Source of the DNA: Brevinema_A sp051649605 | GTDB lineage: Bacteria > Spirochaetota > Brevinematia > Brevinematales > Brevinemataceae | DNA: 64,000 bases | Assembly: GCA_051649605.1 (NCBI GenBank) | Contig: JBOFHK010000002.1 | Location: forward strand, 124,001 to 188,000 | Direction: 5' to 3' | Part shown: piece after piece, positions 18,441 to 28,396 of the stretch | How the letters are laid out: every line of letters starts with the position of its first letter | How positions within the stretch are numbered: the first letter of the stretch is position 1 | Program-made: the position numbers and the translations under genes | The notes under the pieces: generated by a model | Seen by the model: the letters and a program-made list of their open reading frames with translations, nothing else | Database searches by the model: none | Told to the model about the DNA's origin: nothing

Positions 18441-20354
18441 TTAATTAATCCGATGATCAATTTCGTTTTTAATAGTCACAATAAACTGTTCTATCGAGAG
18501 AACTGGCTCTTCTCCGCGGACATAGTGCCTTGGTGATACCGTTTTTTCTACTTCTTCTTTTTCGCCAATAACAATAATATAAGGGGTCTTAGTGATGGTT
18601 GCCTGACGAATTTTATAGCCTAGTTTTTCGTTAGATTGATCCATATAAACTCTTAGCCCTTGTTTTTTTAGACAGAGAGCAATCTCTTTACCATAATTAT
18701 TAAATTTTTCTGATACAGGGAGTATTTTTACTTGGACTGGGGCAAGCCAAACTGGGAATTTCCCGCCGAAATGTTCAACCAAAATACCAGCAAATCGCTC
18801 CAAGCTTCCATAAATCGCTCGGTGAATCATCACCAAAATATGTTCTCTACCATCAGATCCTGTATAAGTCATCTGAAATCGTGCTGGGAGATTCATATCA
18901 AGCTGGATAGTGCCACATTGGTGAGTTCGCCCTAAGGCATCTTTTAAATGATAGTCAATCTTCGGACCATAAAAAGCACCATCCCCTTTATTAATCTTAT
19001 ATTTTTTACCAAAGCGATCTAAAGCAGATTGCAAAGACCGTTCCGAAAGCTCCCACATTTCGTCGGAACCGATTGATTTTTCAGGACGAGTAGAAAATTC
19101 TATCTCGTAATCAAATCCATAGGCAACATAAGTACAATCCACCAAATCCATTGCATTGACAATCTCATCTTCGATCTGTTCTGGTGTCATAAATACATGG
19201 GCATCATCTTGCGTAAATCCTCGTACCCTGATCAATCCATTTAATTGCCCAGAACGTTCATAGCGATGAACTTTACCAAATTCTGCAACTCTCAAAGGTA
19301 ATTCACGGTAAGAATGAGGCTCACTTTTGTACCAAAGAATCCCTCCAGGGCAATTCATAGGTTTTAAAGCAAAAACCTCATCTTCTTTAGTCGCTGAAAA
19401 AAACATATTCTCTTGGTAGTTTTCCATGTGCCCTGACGTTTCCCAGAGAGTAGTTTTTAACATCGTTGGTGTTTCGATCTCGAGATAATCACGTTTTTCT
19501 AATTCTTCTCTCATAAATTTGAGCATTTCATTTTTGAGAATCATTCCATTAGGATACCAAAAAGGAAGTCCTATCCCCTCTTCGTGAAAACCAAATAATT
19601 TTAATTCTTTTCCTAATTTGCGATGATCTCTTTTTTTGGCTTCTTCAATATTGTCCAAATAAGTCTTGAGATCTTCTTTGGATGCCCAGGCTGTACCATA
19701 AATCCGCGTTAGCATTTTATTATTTTCATTACCACGCCAATAAGCTCCCGCAAGCGATTGTAATTGAAATACCTTTAAAGCTCTGGTATTAGCGACATGA
19801 ACACCACGACACAAATCAACAAACTCACCCTGGCGATAGATAGAAACATCTTCATTACCTGGAATCATCTCTTTTAATATTTCTACTTTATAAAGATTCT
19901 CTTGCGCAGTAAAATAGTCAATTGCTTGTTTTTTTGTCCACACTTCATGGATAATAGGTAGTGATTCTTTTGATATTTTTTCCATTTCTTTTTGGAGTTT
20001 AGGAAGATCACTCTCACCAAATTCTTCCTCAATCTCAAAATCATAATAAAAACCATTCGCAATTACTGGCCCGATCGCAGGTTTTGTCTTGGGGTAGAGA
20101 CGTAATAATGCTTGTGCCATTAAATGAGCAGTGGAATGTCGAAGAATTTCTAATCCTTTTTCGTCGGAAGGACTAAGAAATTGTATTTCTCTACTATCTA
20201 AAATTTCAGCACTGAGATCTTTAGAGATTCCATCAGCTTCTACAGCAAGCGCTGTTTCTAAATTAGGTGTTCCAGACTCTCTCAAAGTCTTGAGAAGATC
20301 GGCAAAGGTTTTTTCCCCTTTAAGAACTACTTGAGCCATATTAATCATACTCAT
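18441..20354 (-). CDS. thrS: Threonyl-tRNA synthetase
   Basis: Charges tRNA-Thr. Domains in order: TGS (about 1-65), tRNA-SAD editing domain with STAHLMAQAL, class II core with LKPMNCPGG, GFTQDDAHVFM and HQCGTIQLDM, and a C-terminal anticodon-binding domain. Zinc ligands Cys (NCPG) and His (DDAH, MIHRA) are kept. Three in-frame ATGs lie close together (20357, 20354, 20348); 20354 has the best spacing from a strong AAGGAGG site. A promoter overlaps the end of the upstream arylsulfotransferase gene. I see no T-box; the leader is short. Confidence 0.97.
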   Translation of the reverse strand: MSMINMAQVVLKGEKTFADLLKTLRESGTPNLETALAVEADGISKDLSAEILDSREIQFLSPSDEKGLEILRHSTAHLMAQALLRLYPKTKPAIGPVIANGFYYDFEIEEEFGESDLPKLQKEMEKISKESLPIIHEVWTKKQAIDYFTAQENLYKVEILKEMIPGNEDVSIYRQGEFVDLCRGVHVANTRALKVFQLQSLAGAYWRGNENNKMLTRIYGTAWASKEDLKTYLDNIEEAKKRDHRKLGKELKLFGFHEEGIGLPFWYPNGMILKNEMLKFMREELEKRDYLEIETPTMLKTTLWETSGHMENYQENMFFSATKEDEVFALKPMNCPGGILWYKSEPHSYRELPLRVAEFGKVHRYERSGQLNGLIRVRGFTQDDAHVFMTPEQIEDEIVNAMDLVDCTYVAYGFDYEIEFSTRPEKSIGSDEMWELSERSLQSALDRFGKKYKINKGDGAFYGPKIDYHLKDALGRTHQCGTIQLDMNLPARFQMTYTGSDGREHILVMIHRAIYGSLERFAGILVEHFGGKFPVWLAPVQVKILPVSEKFNNYGKEIALCLKKQGLRVYMDQSNEKLGYKIRQATITKTPYIIVIGEKEEVEKTVSPRHYVRGEEPVLSIEQFIVTIKNEIDHRIN

Positions 20355-20417
20355 CATTTCCTCCTTAACTTCCTATACAACAGGACAATTAATTATTTTT
20401 AGCCTTTATATTGATAT

Positions 20418-20446
20418 ATTATAAAGAAAACTATCACTTTCTACAA
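20418..20446 (-). promoter_or_regulatory. Promoter of thrS
   Basis: On the minus strand TTGTAG (complement of 20441-20446), 17-bp spacer, TATAAT (complement of 20418-20423). The -35 overlaps the stop region of the upstream gene. Confidence 0.55.
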
Positions 20447-21958
20447 GCTTTCTATTTCTGATAGATCAATAGAATAAGATTTATTAGAATCTCGGTAAGG
20501 ATATAAAGGTTTTTTTTCAACACGGTACACCCAATCTCGGAATATACTCATATCAACGAGCAATTGATTATTCGTATTAATTTCGGATAAGCGTGTTGCA
20601 CGAAAAGGCGTAATAGGATTATCAAAACCCCATAGAATGAGCCACCGTTGATCTTCAAGAAGATCGACATCCGATAACAAACGAGAATAAACACGCTGCG
20701 GATGATAGTATTGACGGATTAATTTGGCTTGATAATTGGTGTGATCAATTTGGTATTCCAAGATACGAGAACCTAAAAAATTGATACTATCATCCCCCCG
20801 ATTGTCAAACATAATTAAATTACCGTTACTCTTCAAAAGAAGAGCGTGCTGATTTTTGGGGTAAGTTGAGGATAACATACGAAAAGGAGCTAATGCTTCA
20901 ATCTTATGAAGATAAACAAAATCCGCAGGAACTTCTCCATTTTTGTTCCCTATTTGCACCTTCAATTTGGAATCTGCCATCCACCACAATAATTTCCACT
21001 CTGTATAATCTACAGCAATGACCCCTAAATGTCTCAAAGATAAATACAGAATATCATTTTGCTGGTCGTACACTAAAGAATTTGCATGAGCCCAGTCCAC
21101 AATCTCTTCTCGAGAAGAGATTCGATTACTACGAAGATTGTTGGTATCATAAATCGTCTTTTTCAAACTTTCCCAGTCTTGGAGAGCTAAAACATTCCGA
21201 AATACATCTCCAATCAATAAATCTCTATAAATATTACCACCAGAATTTAATTCCAAGACCCTATCTTCTAAGCCTCCTCGAGGTGATACCGCAAGAACAA
21301 TTTTATTATTACCTTTATAAACAAAATCATGATGTACTGATGCCGTAGACAAGACTTTTTCTTGACCTAAGAAATTGACTCGTTTTAAGATTGTATCAGT
21401 GAAATAAAAAAATAGTTCTCCATCCCTATACTCGATCCGAGACATCATTTTTATACCAGGATCAGTCTGATAAAGATAACGAAGCGCTCCTGTGCCATCA
21501 TAAGCAACAATATTCGTATAATTATCATAAAGAAAATAAAAATCCTGATTAAAAGGGTCAAAGCTGAGAAGATTCGTATGAACTCGAATCTTAGGATTTG
21601 TAATCTTAGGATATTTCTGCTGGTATTCCGAATAAATATTATCAATAAAAAGATTTGTCGAAAAAATTATCTGTTCTCCCATCCGAATAATAATTTGATT
21701 GGTGTATTGATCATAAAGACTGTGGATTGGAAATTCTAAATGAGAAAATTCTGGATAGGTATAAGAAACAGAGAGATTTTTTTTCTTACCCTGTACCGTT
21801 ACCGTCAGAGGAAGAGTATTTTTATAAGGGAGACGATAGACAGCCGATAATGGTGTTTTCCCATAAGGATTTAAAGTAAAGCCTAAAGAAAGTTTGAAGG
21901 GTTTGATTAGGGGATTCATGGTTAATAGATAAAGAAAAACTACAAAAAATAATTTCAT
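20441..21958 (-). CDS. Arylsulfotransferase-family (ASST) envelope protein
   Basis: A 505-residue protein with a hydrophobic N-terminus (signal peptide or anchor). It has an N-terminal beta domain (LNPYGKTPLSAVYRL, typical of ASST-N) and a six-bladed propeller with ASVHHDF and DWAHANSLVYD. Those histidine motifs match the sulfate-transfer site of the aryl-sulfate sulfotransferase family. Expected to act outside the cytoplasm; donor and acceptor are unknown. The ATG follows the holA stop directly with no gap, so translation is coupled to holA, which is an odd pairing of replication and envelope genes. Confidence 0.82.
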   Translation of the reverse strand: MKLFFVVFLYLLTMNPLIKPFKLSLGFTLNPYGKTPLSAVYRLPYKNTLPLTVTVQGKKKNLSVSYTYPEFSHLEFPIHSLYDQYTNQIIIRMGEQIIFSTNLFIDNIYSEYQQKYPKITNPKIRVHTNLLSFDPFNQDFYFLYDNYTNIVAYDGTGALRYLYQTDPGIKMMSRIEYRDGELFFYFTDTILKRVNFLGQEKVLSTASVHHDFVYKGNNKIVLAVSPRGGLEDRVLELNSGGNIYRDLLIGDVFRNVLALQDWESLKKTIYDTNNLRSNRISSREEIVDWAHANSLVYDQQNDILYLSLRHLGVIAVDYTEWKLLWWMADSKLKVQIGNKNGEVPADFVYLHKIEALAPFRMLSSTYPKNQHALLLKSNGNLIMFDNRGDDSINFLGSRILEYQIDHTNYQAKLIRQYYHPQRVYSRLLSDVDLLEDQRWLILWGFDNPITPFRATRLSEINTNNQLLVDMSIFRDWVYRVEKKPLYPYRDSNKSYSIDLSEIESL

Positions 21959-22876
21959 TTAAAGCCCACATAAAAATTTTTCAAAAGTGAGTTGAGTAAA
22001 AAAATCTGCTTTGGTTTTTGATTCCCACTCCATGGTCTGAATACATTCAAAACAGGAAGATAAAAAACGGAGGTTATTTTTACTAGCCAATCCTTGGTAT
22101 TTCTTCCATTCATAGGGAGAAACAGCAAAACCTTCGGGGATTTCCCCTTGATTAGCCGTTTTTACCGCCCACATAATTTTTACCGAACGATAAAACATCG
22201 CGGTAATCGCAGGAAACGATTCTCCCGCATATAAAAGGTCTTGTAAAGCCTGTAGGGCTACCGCTCTATTGTGAGCAAATATTGCCTCAATAAGATCGAA
22301 GATTGATGCATTTTTTGCCCTTTCTAAGACATGATAAAGATCTTTTTCGGTGAGCGTTTTTTTGTCTGAACCAGCGTAGGCAATTAATCGATCTAGCATT
22401 CCTGAAACTTCTTCTATATCCTCACCAGCAAAAGTAATCAATAAATCTATAGCTTCGTTAGAACAAGTAATCCCTTGATCTGATAAACGACGTTGGGCAT
22501 AACGTTTTTGATCCTGTGCCCAAGCTTTTTTAAAATTGTGGATTACTGCTTGTTGATTGCCAAGATTAGATACAGCATTCAAAACTTTAGAGGGAATTTT
22601 TTGATATTCTAAAATTAGGCAAACGCTATCCGAAGGATCGTTTAAATAAGATAAAAGAGATTTTTCAAATTCTGATTTTGTTTTGTTCACATTTTTAACG
22701 AGAATCATCCGATTGTTACTAAATAAAGACCCTGTTCTCAGATCAACAAAAAACTCTTCTATAACAAGCTCATCCCCATAATAAATCACACGATCTTCTT
22801 CAGGAAAAGTATGAACAATCTTATGAATCTCTTCCCAAATTAATATGGGATTCTCTCCACCAACAAGAACAACCAT
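21959..22876 (-). CDS. holA: DNA polymerase III delta subunit
   Basis: Clamp-loader delta subunit, which opens the beta clamp. About 305 residues. The ATG at 22876 is preferred over an upstream TTG at 22891 because GAGGTG then sits 7 bases before it. It begins MVVLVGGENPILIWEEI, and shows family features such as a central lid region (YAQRRLSDQGITCSNEA) and an FDLIEAIFAHNRAVAL stretch in the collar domain. Read from a promoter about 100 bases upstream and coupled to the ASST gene below. Confidence 0.88.
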   Translation of the reverse strand: MVVLVGGENPILIWEEIHKIVHTFPEEDRVIYYGDELVIEEFFVDLRTGSLFSNNRMILVKNVNKTKSEFEKSLLSYLNDPSDSVCLILEYQKIPSKVLNAVSNLGNQQAVIHNFKKAWAQDQKRYAQRRLSDQGITCSNEAIDLLITFAGEDIEEVSGMLDRLIAYAGSDKKTLTEKDLYHVLERAKNASIFDLIEAIFAHNRAVALQALQDLLYAGESFPAITAMFYRSVKIMWAVKTANQGEIPEGFAVSPYEWKKYQGLASKNNLRFLSSCFECIQTMEWESKTKADFFTQLTFEKFLCGL

Positions 22877-22975
22877 CAGAACACACCTCAAGTTTGTTTT
22901 TGGAATTATCTACCCCCCCTTATGCTTAATAAATAAAGTGTCCAGCTTTATATGGTAAGAAGATATTCCGATTGT

Positions 22976-23004
22976 ATTATACTATAAAAATTTTAGAAAC
23001 TCAA
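22976..23004 (-). promoter_or_regulatory. Promoter of the holA operon
   Basis: Minus strand TTGAGT (complement of 22999-23004), 17-bp spacer, TATAAT (complement of 22976-22981). The leader holds a G7 run (complement of 22913-22919). Confidence 0.65.
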
Positions 23005-23050
23005 TCAAAATTCTAGGATCTTATATTCTTAAGAAAATTCATAAAAAACT

Positions 23051-23079
23051 TTGATTCTTCAAGAATAATATAGTATAAT
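23051..23079 (+). promoter_or_regulatory. Promoter of the gene at 23147
   Basis: TTGATT (23051-23056), 17-bp spacer, TATAAT (23074-23079). It is divergent from the holA promoter, with the two -35 boxes about 50 bp apart. Confidence 0.65.
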
Positions 23080-23146
23080 GGATAAATAGAATAATTAATA
23101 AAAAATAATAATAAATAATCGATATTACTGAATCAATGGAGACCGA

Positions 23147-23926
23147 GTGTACTATTTTGTATTCATCTTCTTGCTAAGCACTTCTATCACCGCAAAAGAT
23201 ATGGCAATAGAGAGTAATCCTTTTTTTTCTAATTCTATTGTGATTATCAAGGGGGAAAATTCCCTTGCATTTCCTTCCACAGATGATAAAGTCAAAGGGC
23301 TACCAGCATCAATTGATTGGTCGAAAATACCAGATCTTGGGCTTCCCAAAGAAGAAATTCATACGATCAAGATTATGGGACGCCAACACCTAAGCTACCA
23401 AACAAATGTGATTGATTTATTACCAGATGTGTGGATTTTTATTGCCGATAAATGGACTCTAGAGTACCATGGTCAGATTCTTTACTTAGAAAATTTAGAG
23501 TTTTTACCTGAAGAAACAGACTTAAAAATAAATAATCAAATCTTGGTAAAACAAAATGATCTTGGTTATTATCAGGATGAAAGTACTTCGTATCCAGGAT
23601 TTTATCAGCATATTAATGCTCCAATGGATGATTCTATACGATACCTATACCTAGTATCAGCAGAAGACAACCAATATATATATAATATGGAAAGGCTATT
23701 AGATGTACAAATTATTAAAGACCAACTCCTACAAAACCAAGAAAATTCAATAGAAATCACTCTTGAACCACAAACAAATCTTGCTATAGATCTGGAGACT
23801 ATGATAGATGGAGAAGTTATAGACCATACCGTAATTCCAAATACAAACACCACTGAGACAGAGCAAAGTATTATTGATCGCTCAATTAATACCAGTATTG
23901 ATAAAAAGAAAAAACTTAACGAATAA
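23147..23926 (+). CDS. Secreted protein of unknown function
   Basis: A 259-residue protein from a GTG start with GGAG six bases upstream. A signal peptide (FVFIFLLSTSITA) is followed by a soluble domain with a GRQHLSYQTNVIDLLPDVW segment. A tail rich in Asn, Thr and Glu ends in lysines. I recognise no family. It is followed 12 bp later by a one-helix membrane protein and then coaD, so the pair may act together in the envelope. Confidence 0.6.
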   Translation: MYYFVFIFLLSTSITAKDMAIESNPFFSNSIVIIKGENSLAFPSTDDKVKGLPASIDWSKIPDLGLPKEEIHTIKIMGRQHLSYQTNVIDLLPDVWIFIADKWTLEYHGQILYLENLEFLPEETDLKINNQILVKQNDLGYYQDESTSYPGFYQHINAPMDDSIRYLYLVSAEDNQYIYNMERLLDVQIIKDQLLQNQENSIEITLEPQTNLAIDLETMIDGEVIDHTVIPNTNTTETEQSIIDRSINTSIDKKKKLNE

Positions 23927-23938
23927 ATCAGTAAAGAG

Positions 23939-24448
23939 ATGAATAAAGAAAAAGACTATTTATACCAAGATCTTCCATCCATCAAACCTCGTGTTTCTCG
24001 ATCAGAAAGACTAGCACAACGAAAAACTCCTTGTATAGATTGTCGACCTAATGGGATCGAAAAAGCAAAACGAAGTGCTAAGAATTTATATTTTTTTTAT
24101 CTTGCAATATTGGCTATTGGATTTGTTGCTACCCAAATTTATCAAAAAACAAATACAGCTATGCCAACGATAGAAAATAGCAAACAAATTTCGTTTTCCT
24201 TTTCACAAAAAGCAAATATTAGTATTATCGAACAGCCCCATCGTTATGGAATATCAATACTTTTTAGAAATAATAACAAAAATAAAATTTGGAATATAAA
24301 ACATTTTATGATCTTACTCAAAGAGTCTGATACCATATTAACCAATATTGTATTAGAGAGTCAAATCCGTAGTTCTTGTTCTTTTTTTATTCCTTTAGAA
24401 CAAAAAATTAATGATCTTAACGATATTGAACTCATAATCAATTCTTAG
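23939..24448 (+). CDS. Single-helix membrane protein of unknown function
   Basis: A 169-residue protein. A basic cytoplasmic N-terminus of about 48 residues holds a CIDC pair (PCIDCRPNG). One membrane helix follows (YFFYLAILAIGFVATQIY), then an extracytoplasmic beta-rich domain of about 100 residues. The bitopic layout resembles division or assembly scaffold proteins in shape only. It sits between the secreted unknown and coaD, 8 bp from coaD. Confidence 0.6.
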   Translation: MNKEKDYLYQDLPSIKPRVSRSERLAQRKTPCIDCRPNGIEKAKRSAKNLYFFYLAILAIGFVATQIYQKTNTAMPTIENSKQISFSFSQKANISIIEQPHRYGISILFRNNNKNKIWNIKHFMILLKESDTILTNIVLESQIRSSCSFFIPLEQKINDLNDIELIINS

Positions 24449-24456
24449 GATTTTTT

Positions 24457-24933
24457 ATGAAAATTGCCATTTACCCAGGGACTTTTGATCCTCCTACTAA
24501 AGGACACGAAGATATTGCTCGAAGAGCATTACAAATATTTGATAAAGTGATTATTGCTGTTGGCGATAACCAAGCCAAAAATGTTCTTTTTTCCATCGAA
24601 GAACGGGTTACTCTATGGAAAGAAATTTTATGGGATACCTCTCAAGTAGAAGTACTCTCTTTTAAAGGATTAATTGTTGATTTTGCCCAAAAACAAAAGG
24701 CAAATATTATCGTAAGAGGATTAAGAGCTATTTCAGATTTCGAATATGAGCTTCAAATTGCAGAAACCAATAGATCTCTTTATGCCGATATTGATACGGT
24801 ATTTTTTACCGCAAAAGGTCGACAGCTTTTTGTTAGTTCTAGTATCGTAAAAGAGATTGCCTCACTAGGTGGTGATGTTTCGGATAAAGCTCCCCCTAAT
24901 GTCTGTGATGCCTTATTAAAAAAATTCTCTTAA
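24457..24933 (+). CDS. coaD: Phosphopantetheine adenylyltransferase
   Basis: Makes dephospho-CoA from 4'-phosphopantetheine and ATP. The 158-residue length is standard. It has the nucleotidyltransferase motif GTFDPPTKGH near the N-terminus, IVRGLRAISDFEYELQ in the middle, and VSSSIVKEIA near the end. First of a + strand series with metabolic genes down to rpsO. Confidence 0.96.
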   Translation: MKIAIYPGTFDPPTKGHEDIARRALQIFDKVIIAVGDNQAKNVLFSIEERVTLWKEILWDTSQVEVLSFKGLIVDFAQKQKANIIVRGLRAISDFEYELQIAETNRSLYADIDTVFFTAKGRQLFVSSSIVKEIASLGGDVSDKAPPNVCDALLKKFS

Positions 24934-25002
24934 AGGTCAAAATTTCGAATCAAAAACAATTAAAATGTTATAAAACATAAAAATAAAATTTAAGGAGATT
25001 TT

Positions 25003-25734
25003 ATGTTTATCTTTCTTATGATGATTAATCTTATTTTATTATTTGTTGGTATTTTTGTATTTAGAGATTATACTCTATATTTTATTGTTCCAGGATTTAT
25101 AATGGTCTTGTGGGCTCAATTAAATATTAAAATGACCTTTGGTCGCTGGAGTCAAGTCCCCACTTCTTTTACTGGTTTTGATATGGCAAGACAAATCTTA
25201 GAAGAAAATGGAATTGACGATGTTACCATTGAGCATGTACCTGGTGATCTTACCGACCACTACGATCCTAGCTCTAAAATACTACGTCTTTCTGATGCTA
25301 CCTACGATAGTAATTCTGTTGCTGCTGTTGCTGTTGCTGCCCATGAAGTAGGACACGCTATCCAACACCATAGATCGTACACGCCTCTCGTTGCCCGAAA
25401 CAACTTTTTTCCTGTTGCTCATTTCGCTTCTACGATTTGGTCTTGGTTAATTTTTGCAGGATTTTTCTTTAATATGCCTTATCTTTTAGAGATTGGGGTT
25501 ATTTGTTATGGAGTATTCTTTTTATTTGCCGTTATTACCCTTCCTGTAGAGTTTGATGCTAGTAATAGAGCAATGCTTGCTTTAAAAGATGACGGTTCTT
25601 TAGATACTGTAGAATTGCAAGGTGCTCAAAGTGTTCTCAATGCTGCTGCAATGACCTATGTAGCTGGTGCTATTATGACCCTCCTACAACTTTTAAGATT
25701 GTTATATATCCTAAACGGTAGAAATCGCGATTAA
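25003..25734 (+). CDS. Membrane zinc metallopeptidase (YugP/PF04298 family)
   Basis: A 243-residue integral membrane protein with two N-terminal helices, zinc motif HEVGH at 114-118, and two or three more helices. A third-ligand glutamate is expected in LPVEFDAS, as in the 'neutral zinc metallopeptidase' family. The ATG has an AAGGAG site. The substrate of this family is unknown; a housekeeping membrane-protease role is likely. Confidence 0.92.
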   Translation: MFIFLMMINLILLFVGIFVFRDYTLYFIVPGFIMVLWAQLNIKMTFGRWSQVPTSFTGFDMARQILEENGIDDVTIEHVPGDLTDHYDPSSKILRLSDATYDSNSVAAVAVAAHEVGHAIQHHRSYTPLVARNNFFPVAHFASTIWSWLIFAGFFFNMPYLLEIGVICYGVFFLFAVITLPVEFDASNRAMLALKDDGSLDTVELQGAQSVLNAAAMTYVAGAIMTLLQLLRLLYILNGRNRD

Positions 25735-25777
25735 TATCATTAAAAATAACTATTATTAAATTATAAGAAGGTTACTT

Positions 25778-26791
25778 ATGCCAACATTTGCCCAACAGAT
25801 TATCGAAAGAGCCCAAGCAGAACCTCTACGTCTTATTCTCCCAGAAGGTACAGACCCGAGGGTTCTTATTGCTGCTAAAAATATTTTACAACTAAAAATT
25901 GCTTCGGAAGTTACTATTTTGGGAGATCCAGACATTCTCAAAGAAAAAGCCCGTATTCATGGATTAAATATTAATAATATTAATATTATTAATCACGAAA
26001 CAGATCCCAGATTAGACGAGTTTACTCATGAATATTATGAGTTACGCAAACACAAAGGACTCACCGAAGAACAAGCACGAGTTGATATGGCAGATAATGT
26101 TTTTTTTGGGGCAAAATCATTAGCTTCAGGATGTGGTGATGCAATGGTTTCTGGAAGTTATTCTCCAACATCCAAAACATTGAGAGCTGCTATTTTCTTT
26201 GGTAAACCTCAGGTTAAAACGATCTCTGGGTCAATGATTATGGAAGTATCTAACAAAATTTTAGGAACTCAAGGGCGTCTCGTATTTGGAGATTGTGCCG
26301 TTGTTCCAAAGCCTAATGCAGAACAACTTGCCGATATTGCAATTAGTAGTGCCAAAACTGCTCGAGAACTACTTCACGTCAAACCAAGGGTTGCAATGCT
26401 TAGTTTTTCAACCCATGGATCAGCAAAAACTCCTGATACAGAAATTGTTATTGAAGCCTGTGAAATTCTTCAACAACGACAAGTTGATTTTGATGTTGAT
26501 GGCGAAATCCAGTTAGATGCCGCTGTGAATCCAGAAACAGCAGCCTTAAAAGCTCCAAACAGCTTGGTGGCTGGAAAAGCTAATGTATTGATTTTCCCGG
26601 ATTTAGGTGCTGCAAATATTGGTTATAAACTTGTTCACCGCTTTTCCGAAGGAGCTCAAGCATTCGGCCCTCTCCTCCAAGGATTGACTTTACCTATTAA
26701 TGATTTATCACGAGGTTGCTCTTATGATGATATTATTATTACCTCTGCGATTACACTCAATCAAGCCCAAAATCAACACAATCTTTTATAA
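25778..26791 (+). CDS. pta: Phosphate acetyltransferase
   Basis: Interconverts acetyl-CoA and acetyl phosphate. The 337-residue single-domain form starts RLILPEGTDPRVL and carries SGSYSPTSKTLRAA and KTISGSMIMEV, typical of Pta. ackA is not adjacent. It is 33 bp upstream of murJ on the same strand and points to acetate-forming fermentation. Confidence 0.93.
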   Translation: MPTFAQQIIERAQAEPLRLILPEGTDPRVLIAAKNILQLKIASEVTILGDPDILKEKARIHGLNINNINIINHETDPRLDEFTHEYYELRKHKGLTEEQARVDMADNVFFGAKSLASGCGDAMVSGSYSPTSKTLRAAIFFGKPQVKTISGSMIMEVSNKILGTQGRLVFGDCAVVPKPNAEQLADIAISSAKTARELLHVKPRVAMLSFSTHGSAKTPDTEIVIEACEILQQRQVDFDVDGEIQLDAAVNPETAALKAPNSLVAGKANVLIFPDLGAANIGYKLVHRFSEGAQAFGPLLQGLTLPINDLSRGCSYDDIIITSAITLNQAQNQHNLL

Positions 26792-26824
26792 AGTACTTGA
26801 TAAAATAAGAAGGCCTCAATAATT

Positions 26825-28378
26825 ATGAAAAAATCCTATATTCCTCTAAAAAACACACTCATTAGTTCGTTTGGGACATTCTTATCACGTATTACTGGGG
26901 TCATTAAATTTAATGTTGTTAACTATTTATTTGGAGCAGGGGCGGATACTTTTTATAGTGCAAATACAAGTATTCTTTCCTTAAGAAAAGTTTTGGGAGA
27001 GGGTTCTTTGGTTAGTGCCTATATCCCTATTTCTAATAAAAATAGGGATAAGATAGATACCGAACTTTTTACTTCTAATATTATTAATCAAGTAATTATT
27101 ATTTCAACGCTTATAACTGGTATTGGAATTTTCATGGCTTCTTGGTGGACTCAAACATTTCTCCCTGGATTTGCCAATAGACCCCAAGCATTTCAAGAAA
27201 TTGTCCAATTAACAGTCATTATGCTATCTTCTACAATATTTTTCTCTATTTTTTCTATTATTATGGGTATTCTAAACGCCAACGAAAAGTTTATTGCTTC
27301 TTCGACAGCACCCGTTCTAGCAAATATAATTTTTATTATCTTTCCTATTTTAACATACCAGCAGTTAGGAATTCTTTCTCTTGCTTGGGCGGTAGTTTTA
27401 GGTTCGGTGATTCAATGTATTGCCGAAATTATAGAATTGTATCTCTCAGGATTTCGTTATCACTTTTATCTAAATTTCTTCGATCAATACACAATCTCTT
27501 TTTGGAAATTATTTTTTCCTACCGCATTAAATTATCTGGCACTTGCAGGTATTCCTATAGGATTAGGCTATTTTACTTCTTTTCTCCCTCCAGGATCATT
27601 AACCTATCTACGTAATGCTAATACGATTATGAATGCTCCTGTGGGGTTTGTTGGTGTAGCGATTGCTGGAGCAATTTTTCCTGTATTTTCCAAAGTCAAA
27701 CACGATCTCAACCAACTCGCAGAAGCTTGGACTCAAGGAGTAGTTTTCTTTTTATTCGTCTCTATTCCTATCGCATTATTCTTTTTAATCTATCCTGATG
27801 TCATTGTTAATTTAATTTTTCGTGATATTTCCCGTTTTGTTTCTGGATCTACGGGACAATTTACCCTAGATCTCCTGATTCAAACAACAAATGCCGTACA
27901 GATTTTAAGTACTATTTTAATTCCTTGGTCCTTAACTGTTATGGTTGGGAAACTTTTTTATTCTTTAGAAAAACCACATTTTTCTTTGATCTTAATCTTA
28001 GTCAACTTTATAATAAATATTTTTGGATACTTTCTATCTCGTGCTTTCCAATGGGGAGGAACAGGATTAGTATACTCCGATTTAATCTCAGGATGGTTTA
28101 CCCTTATTACTAGTTTTGTATTGATCGCGTTTATCCTACCGGCAGTCAAAAAACATCACTCGAGCCTCCTCAAATATGCAACGATATTTACAATTATATC
28201 TACCATAATCTGGCTAGGATGTCGTCCTATTTATTATTGGTACTTATCTTTTGACTCACCATTAATTTTATTAATATTAGGGTCTATTCTTTTCGTATTA
28301 GGAATGTCCATATTTTTTGGAATCGCTCATTTGTGCCAATTGAATCCTATTACTAACAGAAAAAAATTAAATATATAG
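26825..28378 (+). CDS. murJ: Lipid II flippase
   Basis: MviN/MurJ family flippase for the peptidoglycan precursor. 517 residues with about 14 hydrophobic helices. The N-terminal GTFLSRITGVIKFNVVNYLF and ANTSILSLRKVLGEGSLVSA follow the family pattern (Arg in TM1, the RKLFAEG-like loop as RKVLGEG). The ribF gene follows after 18 bp. Confidence 0.94.
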   Translation: MKKSYIPLKNTLISSFGTFLSRITGVIKFNVVNYLFGAGADTFYSANTSILSLRKVLGEGSLVSAYIPISNKNRDKIDTELFTSNIINQVIIISTLITGIGIFMASWWTQTFLPGFANRPQAFQEIVQLTVIMLSSTIFFSIFSIIMGILNANEKFIASSTAPVLANIIFIIFPILTYQQLGILSLAWAVVLGSVIQCIAEIIELYLSGFRYHFYLNFFDQYTISFWKLFFPTALNYLALAGIPIGLGYFTSFLPPGSLTYLRNANTIMNAPVGFVGVAIAGAIFPVFSKVKHDLNQLAEAWTQGVVFFLFVSIPIALFFLIYPDVIVNLIFRDISRFVSGSTGQFTLDLLIQTTNAVQILSTILIPWSLTVMVGKLFYSLEKPHFSLILILVNFIINIFGYFLSRAFQWGGTGLVYSDLISGWFTLITSFVLIAFILPAVKKHHSSLLKYATIFTIISTIIWLGCRPIYYWYLSFDSPLILLILGSILFVLGMSIFFGIAHLCQLNPITNRKKLNI

Positions 28379-28396
28379 TATTATATAGGAAAAAGA

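Noticed and set aside
20358..20417. T-box or threonine attenuator upstream of thrS
   Set aside because: The leader is only about 55 bases, with no T-box consensus and no tRNA-like stem.
23605..23853. 82-codon minus-strand frame inside the secreted unknown gene
   Set aside because: Antisense to a gene with promoter, ribosome site and signal peptide; composition looks like a shadow.
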